Source: an uncultured Bacteroidales bacterium
GTDB taxonomy: Bacteria > Bacteroidota > Bacteroidia > Bacteroidales > P3
NCBI GenBank assembly: GCA_937901525.1
Contig: CALDHX010000080.1
Coordinates: 1 to 38,659 of the forward strand
DNA: 38,659 nucleotides
Direction: 5' to 3'
The notes under the pieces: generated by a model
Seen by the model: the letters and a program-made list of their open reading frames with translations, nothing else
What the model was told of the DNA's origin: nothing
The model's database searches: none
Translations under genes and position numbers: made by a program
Part shown: positions 1 through 11,700 of the stretch, piece by piece
Numbering within the stretch: the stretch's first letter is position 1
Layout of the letters: each line of letters opens with the position of its first letter

Positions 1-45
1 TTTTTCTTTGCTTTTTTTTAATTTTTCTTTGCTTTTTTTCCTTTG
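1..45. repeat. T-rich 21-bp-spaced CTTTG repeat (partial)
   Basis: Two copies of the block TTTTTCTTTGCTTTTTTT have their CTTTG cores at 6-10 and 27-31, exactly 21 bp apart. A third CTTTG at 41-45 breaks the phase. The repeat covers the stop codon (18-20) and last codons of the thioredoxin-like gene and may continue past the left edge. The same motif recurs at about 14.5, 14.7, 30.2 and 33.6 kb. Confidence 0.6.
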
Positions 46-494
46 ATTGCAGAAGGGGTCCAGTCTTCGTAGCAAGAGAGTACTTTCTTTGCGTGATAGC
101 TTTCTCCTTCTTCAAGGTAGTAGGAATTTTGTGTGTGAAGTCTTTTGCCGTTTTCGTCTAATATGATGATAACAGGAAAGCCAAATCTATCGGGGTGTTC
201 TAATCTTTCAAGCATTGCAGTGTCTTTTTTGTTGTAGTTAAGGTGTAGGACAACATAGTTCTCTTCTGCTACTTTTTTTATTTGAGAATCGTTGTTTACA
301 AATTCGTTAAATTTCAAACACCATTTACACCAATTGCCACCCATTTGAATTAGTACGTGTTTTCCTTCTTTCTTTGCTTTTTCTAAGGCTTCGGTTAATT
401 GTTTTTCTCCGTTTGCTGTTTCATCGTATAGTTTTTGTGCCGAAAGGTTAAGGCTTAATGTTGCGATGAATAGTAATAATGCAATTTTTTTCAT
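18..494 (-). CDS. Exported thioredoxin-fold protein (CKWC)
   Basis: The 158-residue product starts with a Sec signal peptide (residues 1 to about 19, ending LSAQ). A thioredoxin-like domain follows, with the redox pair C56-K-W-C59 after a short helix and a likely cis-proline in the FGFPVIII segment. The architecture matches the thioredoxin_7/DUF255-type periplasmic proteins common in Bacteroidota, so a periplasmic disulfide reductase or thiol-redox role is inferred; the substrate is unknown. The C-terminus is very lysine-rich (KGKKAKKN) because the end of the gene lies inside a T-rich repeat (positions 1-45). A TAnnTTTG element on the minus strand at 527-534 suits its promoter, back to back with that of the next gene. 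The fold is clear, the exact function is not. Confidence 0.8.
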   Translation of the reverse strand: MKKIALLLFIATLSLNLSAQKLYDETANGEKQLTEALEKAKKEGKHVLIQMGGNWCKWCLKFNEFVNNDSQIKKVAEENYVVLHLNYNKKDTAMLERLEHPDRFGFPVIIILDENGKRLHTQNSYYLEEGESYHAKKVLSCYEDWTPSAIKGKKAKKN

Positions 495-522
495 ATTTTA
501 AATTCTTTTCTTTTGTTATAGG

Positions 523-553
523 TTTGCAAATGTACGTAATTTTTGTATTTTTG
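523..553 (+). promoter_or_regulatory. Promoter for the SGNH hydrolase gene
   Basis: TTTG at 523-526 is followed by a 19-bp spacer and TATTTTTG at 546-553, which fits the Bacteroidota sigma-ABfr consensus (TTTG, 19-21 bp, TAnnTTTG). It lies 24 bp before the ATG at 578. A TAnnTTTG on the other strand (527-534) sits inside the spacer, so the two divergent promoters overlap. Confidence 0.7.
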
Positions 554-577
554 TAGCGAATTTTAATTTTTTATCTT

Positions 578-1624
578 ATGAGAAAAGTATTTTTATTATT
601 AAGTTTGAGCGTTTTTTCTGTCTTTTGTTTGTATGCACAGGATACAAAAAATGTATTGTTTATAGGTAATAGTTATACTCATGTGAATGATTTGCCAAGA
701 TTGGTAAAGGATTTGTCGCATTCTATGGGTGAGAATATTTATTGTGAGAGTATCACTCCGGGAGGTGCGAGATTTATGACGCATTCTCAAAATTCTAATG
801 TGATTTCAAAGCTTCAAGAAGGTCGTTGGGACTTTGTTGTTTTGCAAGGTCAAAGTCAAGAGGTTGCTTTCCCCGATTTTCAGTTTTATGACGAGGTTTA
901 TCCTTACGCAAGAGAGTTAGATTCTTTGGCAAAGGTGTTTAATCCTAATGCAAAGGTGTTATTTTATATGACTTGGGGATATAGATATGGTGATCAGGTG
1001 AATTGTCAATATTATCCTCCGTTTTGTACTTTTGAATCTATGTCTTGGCGTTTGAGAAATAATTATTCTTTGATGGCAAATGATTTTTCTTCTTGGGTTT
1101 CTCCTGTTGGAGCAGCTTGGTCTTATAGTATTGAGCGTAATCCTGATATTGTTTTGCATTCTGAGGATAATTCTCACCCTTCAATTCAAGGGTCTTATTT
1201 GGCTGCTTGTTGTTTCTATATTATGATGTATGAAAATAGTGTTGGGTCTGATTATTTGCCAAGTGGTGTGTCAATGGAAGAGGGGGATTTTTTAAGAGGT
1301 GTAGCAAATAGAGTGGTGTTTGATAGTATTGATTATTGGAGAAATCAAACTTCTTCTTTGGAAGAGGTTGCATTGACAAATGAAGATGTCTTTTCAATCA
1401 ATCCAAATCCTGCAAAGGATAATGTTAATGTTATTTTTAATAAAGCTTTGTCTGAGGTAAGTATAGAGTTGCTTGATTTAAATTCAAAGATAATTGACAA
1501 AAAAATAGTTTCTGTAAAAGAAGGTGAAAAAATTACCCTTTCATCTTTTGGACAAAAGGGCAATTTTATTCTTATGGTTAATTATTATGGTAAAAAGATA
1601 AGCAAAAAACTTGTGATTATCTAA
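578..1624 (+). CDS. T9SS-exported SGNH-type hydrolase (DUF4886-like)
   Basis: The 348-residue protein has a signal peptide (1-20, ending LYAQ), then a catalytic domain opening with the block I motif VLFIGNSYTH (putative nucleophile S32). The closing motif is DNSHPS, with D197 and H200 as the usual D-x-x-H pair of SGNH hydrolases. Residues about 270-348 form a type A T9SS sorting domain (FSINPNPAKDNV and a beta-rich tail). It is therefore predicted to cross the outer membrane and be anchored or released at the surface, acting on an ester or acetylated glycan; the substrate is not visible from sequence. The gene overlaps the convergent downstream gene by 8 bp, so the two 3' ends share sequence. 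Assignment to the DUF4886 branch is from memory of the family. Confidence 0.85.
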   Translation: MRKVFLLLSLSVFSVFCLYAQDTKNVLFIGNSYTHVNDLPRLVKDLSHSMGENIYCESITPGGARFMTHSQNSNVISKLQEGRWDFVVLQGQSQEVAFPDFQFYDEVYPYARELDSLAKVFNPNAKVLFYMTWGYRYGDQVNCQYYPPFCTFESMSWRLRNNYSLMANDFSSWVSPVGAAWSYSIERNPDIVLHSEDNSHPSIQGSYLAACCFYIMMYENSVGSDYLPSGVSMEEGDFLRGVANRVVFDSIDYWRNQTSSLEEVALTNEDVFSINPNPAKDNVNVIFNKALSEVSIELLDLNSKIIDKKIVSVKEGEKITLSSFGQKGNFILMVNYYGKKISKKLVII

Positions 1625-2051
1625 TTTCGTTGCCGAGTTTTAAAAGGTATTCTAATTGATAAAATATAGCGTCCATATCGCTTTCGGTTTTTGCGGGTAA
1701 ATAGGTGCGAGGAAATTCACTATAATAGTTTTCATCTCCACCTAATTTGCCCTTTTCTACTATGCAATTTACTCCGTCAAGACAATTTAACCATACTTTG
1801 TAGCCTGTACGTGTTATGTCTTTTGATATTGTTACTTGTGTGAGGTCTACTTGCATTGTTGTTTCGGAATCTTTATGATCTGTCCATATATAAGATAGAT
1901 ATGCTGAACCATCTATTGTGAATTCTTTGTATTGTGAATCTACTATGCTTGTTGCTATTATGTTGCAAGCTTCTTCTATTCTTTGTGCATTAGAATATTT
2001 GAAAGAGACTAATGAACACAACAAAATTACTATTACTGAAATCTTTTTCAT
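1617..2051 (-). CDS. Small exported protein of unknown function
   Basis: The product has 144 residues and a clear Sec signal peptide (1 to about 22, ending SNAQ). The mature part is about 120 residues of mixed alpha/beta character with three cysteines (EEAC, NCLDGVNC) and an alternating hydrophobic pattern in the middle. I do not recognise the family. It is the second gene of a minus-strand pair, 15 bp after the 163-residue gene at 2067-2558, and probably shares its promoter. Its 3' end overlaps the SGNH hydrolase gene tail to tail. A periplasmic or surface location is inferred from the signal peptide only. Confidence 0.7.
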   Translation of the reverse strand: MKKISVIVILLCSLVSFKYSNAQRIEEACNIIATSIVDSQYKEFTIDGSAYLSYIWTDHKDSETTMQVDLTQVTISKDITRTGYKVWLNCLDGVNCIVEKGKLGGDENYYSEFPRTYLPAKTESDMDAIFYQLEYLLKLGNEIR

Positions 2052-2066
2052 CGTATTTTTCGTTTT

Positions 2067-2558
2067 TTAAAATTCAAGAATAACTAAATTTCCTATGATT
2101 ATATGTTTGCATCTTAGCTTTATTTTTTCTAATCTTCTTTCTTTTTTGTCTTTATAAACAAGAGTAACTCTTTCTATATCGTATAATGCTCTGTCGTTTT
2201 TAAAGAAAATAGATGTCATTTTTGAGTGATTACTATAATTTGCTGTGATTTTTATTTCTTTGTTTGCGTTTAATTCTATGAAATAACAATCTTCTCCTAA
2301 TGATTTGTTCTTTTTTAGGTTTAATCTGTAATCTTTTTTGATTTTTTTACTTGGAATTTCTATTTTACCTTTTGATGTTTGGTAATAAGTGAATGGTTTT
2401 TCTTTGTTTACCTTACCATCTATGAGATTTATGTACACCTCTATTGTATTGTTAGAGGGTTTTGTGTCGTATTCAAACAAAAGTGTGCTTTGTTCTTGTG
2501 AAAAAGCACATAAACTTAAAAAAAGTGTTATTGCAAATGATATTACTAATTTTTTCAT
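2067..2558 (-). CDS. Small exported protein of unknown function
   Basis: The product has 163 residues with a signal peptide (1 to about 20, ending CAFSQ) and a lysine-rich, beta-strand-rich mature domain without cysteine pairs or known catalytic motifs. I do not recognise the family; the strand pattern would suit a small beta-sandwich. It is the first gene of the two-gene minus-strand unit with 1617-2051. A TAnnTTTG element on the minus strand at 2563-2570 lies only a few bases before the start codon and may be its promoter, which would give a nearly leaderless transcript. Confidence 0.7.
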   Translation of the reverse strand: MKKLVISFAITLFLSLCAFSQEQSTLLFEYDTKPSNNTIEVYINLIDGKVNKEKPFTYYQTSKGKIEIPSKKIKKDYRLNLKKNKSLGEDCYFIELNANKEIKITANYSNHSKMTSIFFKNDRALYDIERVTLVYKDKKERRLEKIKLRCKHIIIGNLVILEF

Positions 2559-2652
2559 AGGGCAAAATTATAAAATATAATTGAAATATTGTGTTTTTGG
2601 TAGATGAAAAAACAAAATAATAACAAAAAAGTGTCTTTAAAGTGTGTGAAAA

Positions 2653-2683
2653 TTTGTAACAAAAGAAAAATGTTGTAAATTTG
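2653..2683 (+). promoter_or_regulatory. Promoter of the giant surface-protein gene
   Basis: TTTG at 2653-2656, a 19-bp spacer and TAAATTTG at 2676-2683 match the Bacteroidota consensus closely. It precedes the first start codon (2735) by about 50 bp, a normal leader length. Confidence 0.75.
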
Positions 2684-2743
2684 CGAGTTGAATTATTAGA
2701 TTAGACTAAGAGTATAATTGTATAAAAATAAAAAATGTTATAT

Positions 2744-5700
2744 ATGAAAAAAGGCTTATTAGCTGTATTTATCAGCGTATTCTTATCAATGTTTAATATT
2801 GTGTTGGCGCAAGGGCCTACATTATTAACACATGCTGACTTTGAACAAGGAATTCCTGCGGGTTGGACTGTCTCTTCCACATCAAATGTGGCTACAACAA
2901 CAGCGATTGCTTCTACGGGCAATCAATCGTTGAGAATGACGCCTACGGGTTCGGAAGTAATTATTACTTCTCCTGAATTTGCTATCACTCCGGGTTGTGC
3001 TACTCGTTTGGAGTTTAGTCATATTCCTATGTTGCATAACCAAAAAGGTGGTAGAGTCGAAGTAAAGAAACCAAATGGCTCTTGGCAAGCACTTACATTA
3101 GCAGGGGTTCAAGTGCCAAGTTGTTATGATGCAAGTTATGGTGGAGGACACATGAGTTTCCCTGGTAATTTCTTTAAAACATTATATTGGACCAATAACT
3201 CTTCTGTCCCTCTTGCAGATTTGGATCAGTCTTATTGGAAACATGAAATTTTTTATTTGTTTAGTACTTTGGGTGCAACTGCAACAAATGTTCAAATTAG
3301 ATTTATCTTACCTCAAACAACAGGTGATGCAGCAAATTTCACAGGTTGGCTTATAGATGATGTAAGATTGTTTGTTGCAAATGTACCGGGAGATGAAGTC
3401 AGAGTACCTCAGTTGAAAGAAATTATTAAGTTACCATTGTTGGAAATGTATCCAACTTGTTCTGATGGTCCTGTAAGATTGGATATTCGTGATGCACAAG
3501 GTGCGATGTCAACAGATGCAGATGCGGTTAAGATAGAGTATTTTTATGATGATGAGACTACACCTTCTTATGTGAATTTAACAAAGGATCCAAATAATCA
3601 AAATATATATGAAGGTGGTGTTCCGTTTAATGGTTTTGGTACATTAACAAAATGGAGAATTATAATAAAGGACTTAAAGGGTAATGAATTAACTTATCCG
3701 TATGCTTATGGACATTATAATACATATACTTCTATAAGACCTTATATAGGTAATGAAGTTTTACAAACAACAGGTTTGTCTTCTCAGGAAATGATTTTTA
3801 AAACTAATGCAAAAGCTGCTTTATATCAACTTAGATATTCGGTAGAAGAGTTGTTGGCAGCTGGTTATTCTTCTGGAGAAATAGGAGGATTGGGTATTAA
3901 TTTGACTCAAGCTGCTCCTGGTTTTTCTATGCCTAATTTTAGATTATATATTGGTAATATTGATCCGGATGCTCAATTGTCTTCTCAAAACCAATATAAT
4001 CCTGCTGCATTAACAAATGTTATAAATGAACCTGTTTACATTAATCCTGCTATTGGTTGGCATTATATGGAGTTTTCTCAACCTTTCTTATGGGACGGAG
4101 AAAGTGATTTGTTGATAAAGGTTTGTTGGGGAGAAGTAAATAGTGTTGGAGGTGTAACTAAGGTAGAATGTATTGCTACTTCTGGCGAAAATGTTACTTA
4201 TAAATATGAAAAACCTGCGGCTTCTACTGCTCCTATGGATGCTTGTACAGGGCTTTTTGATGGTTCTATGAATTATAAACCGAATTTTAAATTTGATTTC
4301 GTAGATAATTGTAATTTGCCAATTGACCCAGGTTTATCTAATAGTGAAGAAGCTTTGGTTTCTCCTTCTAATTGTGCTACTTCAAATTCAGCTCTTCAAA
4401 TTTATTTGAGAAACGAAGGTTCTAATACGCTTAACGAAATAGTTGTTGATTACAGTGCAGATGATGGAACTTCTGGTACAAGCACTTGGAATGGATCTGT
4501 GGCTCCTGGTGATTCTGTTTTATTTACTGTAACAAACAACTTAAATATAACTCCTGGTTATAGATATATGACTATTGTAACAAGAGTTAATGAACCTAAT
4601 ATTGACTGGAATCAAGATAATGATACAGCAAGATATGAGTTTGTTGTCTCTGCTGGCCCAATGAATGGAGTATATTCTATTGGTACTTTATCTGGTGTGC
4701 CTTCGGAAAGACAATTTGCAAACTTTAATGAAGCATTTAGAATGTTGGAATGTTCTGGTGTTAGTGGCCCTACAACAATAAAGATTGCTTTGCCAGAAAG
4801 TGAATTGAAAGAAGAGTTGGTTTTCCCTCAAAATATTACAGGGGCTTCTGCAACTAATACAATAACATTTACAAGTGCTACAACCACAAAGAAAGTATTG
4901 CAACCTACTAATGTAAATGTTGCAAATATTGATTTGTCTGGTTGTAAATATTTGGTGTTTGAAAATTTGGAATTTAGAGCAGCAGATTCTTATGAAAATA
5001 CAGCAAGAATAGTTACTGCTTCTTTAAATACATCAAACATTACATTTAGAAATTGTAACTTTAAGAGCAGAATTAATTCGGCAACTAATCAACCTGATGA
5101 TATTACTAATTTAGGTTCTTATCCTCAATCGTTAGCTTCTGTTATGAATTTGAGTGCTGCTGATGATGTAACAATTGATAATTGTTTGTTCTCTGTGCCT
5201 GCTAATAGATATATAGAAATACAAGGTATGTCTGATTTGTCTATGTCAGACGGAATAGAGATTATTAATTCTCAATTTGAAATGAGAAATATGCATACAC
5301 CAGCTACAAATGCTAATGTAACTAATAATGCTATTTATGCTACATTGAATAAGAATCTTGTGGTAAGTAATAATAAATTTACTACACTTCTTCCTGATAA
5401 TATGAATCCAATAGGTTCTAATTTTTATGCTATTATGCTTTCTTCTTGTAAGAGCTTTAATGTTAATAAGAATGAGTTTGATTTATCAGGTGTAAGTGCT
5501 ATGATTTTATCTGATATTCCTAATGCAACAACTTCTAAGGTTGTTAACAATAAGATTAGTGTTAGGAATAACAATGTCATGACTTATTCTCCTATTACTC
5601 TTTATGGTATTAATTTGGTTTCAGGAACAAATATCTTGTTGGCATATAATAATGTTTACGCCTTAGGTACTGTTGCAAATACAATAGGATATAATATTGG

Positions 5701-8700
5701 TTATCAAGGAACCGTAATTAATAACATACAAGTAAAGAATAATATAATAGTTAGTGAGTTGAGTGGTTATGCAATTAAAACAACTCCTTCTTCTCCTCAA
5801 TCTGTTTCTTATTCAAATAACTTGTATTACAAAGTACCTGGTGAAGGATTGAATTATTTATTCTATCATGGAAACTCAACAGTAGATAATTCAACAATTT
5901 GGATAACTTATACAAACGAAACAAATTCTTATTATACAGAAAATCCATTATTCACAGCATGGAATAATTTGAATACTACAAGTACATTCTTATGTGGAAA
6001 GGGAGTCGGAGTTTCAGGAGTTACAGACGACTTTTATGGAAGACCAAGAGCTTCTGTTCCATGTATTGGAGCGTTAGAGTTTTTACCTCCTACAAACAAT
6101 ATATATGTAATGTCGGTTACTCCTAATAATGGTACATATAGTGTAATGTTTGATGGAATGGATTCTTATTCTGATTGTGATTTTGGAACAGAAAATATAA
6201 CAGTGAGATTTAAGAATATAAGTGATAATACAATTCCTGCAAACTCTGTAACGATGAATTATAAGGTTGATAATTCATCTGTAAAAACAGGAACAGTTAC
6301 ACATGCGATAGAACCAAATGTGGAATATGAATTTAACTTTACGCAAACTTATGATTTTTCTGCTCCAACACAAGATATGGAAAGAGAATTGATTGCATGG
6401 AGTTCTTTCTCTGCTGATACAATTAGAACAAATGACACAACAAGAGCAAAAGTATTTTCAAGCCATCAAATTCCAGCAAGAGCAGATATGTCTATCAATG
6501 TGCCTTATGGAACAACTGCAACTTTAAATGTTACATCAAACGATTCTGTTTATTGGTTCTATTCAATAGCTGATGAAGAACCTTTCTTAAAATCACATAC
6601 TCTACAAACAACTATACTATACGCAGATACTACTTTATATTTCTCAGAAAAATCAGAAGTTCCAAATATTAAGATAACAGAGGTTCAGTTGTCAAAAACA
6701 ACATCTTCTGCCGAAGGATTGACAAGTCCTTTACCTGATTGGGTTACTACTGCAAATGCTTTTGAAATTACAAACCTTGGTAATGGAGCTGCAAATATGG
6801 GCGGTTATAAGTTTAAATACATAAAAGCAAATGCTAACCAACAATTAGGAACTTCTATAACAAAAACATTTGAATTCCCTGCTGATTTTGTGTTACCAGC
6901 AGGTGCAGTTATAACATTATTACCAAAAGCACAAAACTCAGTAGATACAGATTTAGCGTTAGGTATAGGAACAGGAACTGTTGCCCAAACAAATAAATTA
7001 GGAGCCTTTATAGAAAATCCGCAAGGAACTATAATAGATGCCGTAGCATTAAATGGTGCGACATTCCCAAATTCTATTGGAGTACCATCATCAGTGTGGA
7101 CAGGAGCTTCTACTGATTTAGATTGTACAGGAAAAGCAGGTATTAGTAGAATAGCTACAACAGGTAATAATCAAAGTAGTTGGGTTGTTTCTACTTCTGC
7201 AAATCCAATGACAATAGGAGTTTTAAATCCAACATTACTATTAGCAAATGATAATGGTTGTTACGGAGAAAAAACAGTCTTTAATGTAAATGTAACAGGA
7301 GTTCCAGAAGTAAATCCAGGTATAGCTTCAGTTGCTATCAATGGAATAACAGAAGAATCAGCTTGTACATTAACAGATGAAGAAGTAAAAGTTAAAATAG
7401 CTAACACAGGTATTCAAGCAAGTAGTGATCCAATACCTGTTGTTTGTCAATTATACGAAAATAATACATTGTTGACAACTATTACAGATGTGTTCACAGG
7501 AAGTATTGCTCCATACGATACAGTTGAATTTGTTTTAGGAACAACATTGAATCTTTCAGCAAATACATCTGCAAGAACATTCTCAATAAAAGCATATACA
7601 AATCTTTCAACAGATGTATTACATGCAAACGACACATCGACAACAACGATAATATCATTACAAACACCTCCAGCACCTACTGCAACAGATCAATCAATAG
7701 ATTATGCTACACAAACAACCTTAACAGCAACAAGTCAAAGCTTATTAATATGGTATGATGACTTGTATTCAGAAGAAGAATTAGCAAGAGGTAATTATAC
7801 AACACCGATACTTTACGAAACAGACACATTCTATGTAGCTTCAATAATAGAACAAGTAACTAATATTCCAGTAGGAACAGGAACAATAACAAACACTACT
7901 GCTTCTCACCCTGCACCATTTGCATACACAACAAAGAAAGCAAAAGAACAATACTTGTTTAGAGCATCAGAATTAAATGCTGCAGGACTAACAGAAGGTT
8001 CAATCAATAGTCTTTCTTTTGATATATCAGATGTTAATGCCAATGTAACAATGTCTACTTATAGAGTTAGTATAGGAACAACTCATCAAAATGAAATTGT
8101 AACTTGGATTAATGGATTAGAAGAAGTATATTCAGGTTCACACACCATCAGTACATCTGATGAAGGTTGGGAAACAATAACATTCTCTCAACCATTCCAA
8201 TATGATGGACAATCAAATATTGTTGTACAAATATGTTTTGAAACAACAACTACAACTGGAAAAGTAAAAGTAAAACAAACAGAAACCGAATACAATTCAG
8301 CAATATCTTATCGTCATGCATCAAACAATGCGTGTGAATTTACAGGAGAACCTACAACTACATCACAAAGACGACCAAATATTCGATTTAGCTTAAATAG
8401 TTTTGGTTGTACTTCACCAAGAGAAGATGTAATAGTAACCGTAGCAGCACCACCATCAGTTGATGCAGGATTATTGTCAATCCAATCACCAGTTGCTGGA
8501 ACAAACATATTAGCAGGAGTTGCAACACCAATAGAAGTTGAACTTAAAAACTATGGTTCTACAGCATTAACATCAGCAACAATAAATTGGAGTGTTAACG
8601 GCGATGTACAAACACCATACACATGGACAGGAAATCTTGCTAATAATGCAGTATCATTAGTAAACTTAGGAAACTATACATTCTCTTCGGGAACAATTGA

Positions 8701-11700
8701 ATTGAGTGCATGGGTAGTAGCACAAGATGATGCAGAGTCTTCAAACGACACAATAACAATTACACTATCTTCATGTTTAGGAAATGAAAATGGAGTAACA
8801 AGTGTAACAATTGGACCAGATGCGACAGATGATTATGCAACTGTAAATGAATTCTTAGATGTATTAAAATCTTCAGGAATATGTGGACCAATAGAGGTTG
8901 AAATTAAACAAGGTACATATAACGAACAAGTTGTAATATCAGATATAGCAGGCCTGTCAGCAGAAAGTTATGTATTGTTTAAAGGAGAAGCAAGTGCAGA
9001 CCAAACAATAATAACATACACACCAGCATCTAATGCTACAAATGATTCTAAATATGTTTTGTCTATTGACTCTGTTTCAAACATTAAGTTCCAAGACATA
9101 ACAATAACATCTACCGATACAACATCTTCATACATTATAAATATTAATAATTCAGAAGATATACAATTTACACAAACAACATTTGCTACACCTCATTCAG
9201 TAACACCTGATTTATTTAAGATAAAAAATAGCAACAATTTAACATTCTCAAACAACAACTTCTATGGTTCATCAAATCAAATTAAATCAGAAGGACAATT
9301 GTCAGGATTGAATATTAACAACAATAGATTTTATGATTTCGGAACTACAGCTTTAAGCCTATCAGAAATAAACAACCTACAAATTAATAATAACGTATTT
9401 AGTACAGACTCTTCAAAAATAATACTAACAGCAGTTAAACTTTCACAAATAAGTGGTTCGTTGAATGTAATGTCAAATAGAATATTCCTACATAAAGGAA
9501 CAGAAGACAGAATAGGAATTGAACTTACAAACTCATCATTCACACAAAATACATCAGCAAAAATAGCTAATAATGCAATATCCTTAGTAGGACCAAATGT
9601 TAGTACAAACTTTGAATCATTCGGTATCTCACTAAATAACATATCACACGTAGATGTATTCTACAATACAGTTTACATGAGGACCTCAACTAATAGTGCA
9701 AAATCAAGAGCATTATCAATAGGAGAAACAGGTTCAGCAGTAAGAATAAGAAACAACAACTTAGACAACCAAGGAAAAGGATATGCTATTTATGTAGAAG
9801 AACCAAGTGTTGTAGTATTAAGTAATACAAATAACTATACTGTCAACGGAAGTAAATTCTCAAAATGGGGAGCAGATAAAGCTAACTTAGATCTATTACA
9901 AGCAACAAACGGAATGGATAACTTATCATTATCAATAGAAAATTCATTCCTTAACGACTCAATCCTATCATTAAGATGGCCAACAAATATAGTAAGAGCA
10001 GCAGAACCATTAGATGACATCAATGTTGATATAGAAAATAATGTAAGACCAATCTCTCCTAAACCAACAATAGGAGCATACGAATATATGTTTACAAGCA
10101 CAGATACAGGTATACCAAGAATACTTCAACCAATAGAAGGAGATGAATATATTGAAAGCGAACCTATGACAATAGAAGTAGAATTGAAGAACTTTGGTAA
10201 CTATACAATCAGCTCAGTGGACATAACTGCAGTATTGAAATATCACCAAGACTCAACAAGCGTAATACAACAAATAACAGAAACTTGGACAGGAATGTTA
10301 GCTTCATTAGAAACAACAAACTATACATTCCAAGGAACATTCACTCCTCCATTGAACTATGACTATGAAGAAGAATTATACATGTATGTTTACACAACGC
10401 TTACAGACGACACAACACATACTAACGACACAGCCTATACAACATTCTTAACAATACCATCAACAGACCTTGCAATAGACGGAGTGATAGTAACAACAGA
10501 ACGTTGTAACCTTGTGAACTATGAAGTACAAACCAAGGTAAAGAACGTAGGAGAATACCAAGTAAACTCAAACAACACAATAGAACTAAAATATTACTTT
10601 AAAGAACGTCCAAACCAAATAGTAACAGAACTATTAACCTTCCCTTACACAGACCAAACAAACGGAGTGAACTTTAATAACCTACAACCAGGAGCGTCTT
10701 TGACATACACATTTAATCAAACATCGAATATCTATCCAACAGATTTGAACGATGATACACTACACTTGGTAACAATAGTAAAAACAGTAGGAGACCATCA
10801 AGAAACAAATGATACATTATCAACTGCTAAAACAGTAATATCAAAAGTATCTCCACCAGCTCCAACAGTAACTCACGACTACATTCCTTACGGAACTTGG
10901 GGACACCCATCAGCAGAACAAGTAAATAATTTACCTATAAAGTGGTTCTCTAATCAATATGCGACAACACCATTCTATGCACCAACATCATACAATGCTT
11001 CAAAGAACTATACAACCACACAATTATTTGCCGATACAACATTCTACCTAATGGTAAATGCAAGTGGAGCATATCCTTGTGCGAGTGAATTTACACCAGT
11101 AACAGTTTACTTAGACCCAAGAGCAGATGTAGATGCTTCAGTTTCAGCAATAGTAGAACCAATACCAGAAGGTTGGGTTTATATGGAATTAGGCGATACA
11201 ATAAAAGCAATGGTGTGGAATTATGGTACACAACCACTTTCAAACTTTAATATCTCTTATAGCATAAAACCAACATCACCAGCCACAGCAGAAGAAATAA
11301 TAGTAACAGAAACTTGTACTGAATCAATAGCGCCATTAGCGTGGTATGTATATTCGTTCAATCAACTTGCAGATATGTCAAATGTTTCAAAGACATATAA
11401 AGTTAGAGCGTGGGTAGATGCAAACAATGATTACACAGCATTGAATGACACTAGCGAATATGTTTTAATCAAACCAAAAAATGGAGCGAATATCTATACA
11501 TTATCCCAAACACCAGGAGGCGAGGAATCGTTAGACATCACAAGAGTTAAGTTAGGTGCAATGGAATCAGTTTCTAACGCCTCAGGAAACAAATACACAG
11601 ATTATACAGTAGAAATTCCACCAGCAGTATTATTCAAAGGAGTAAACGACGAAATACAAGTACAAGTCGATAATTCTTCTGCAATGGAAGCAGGTAGTGT

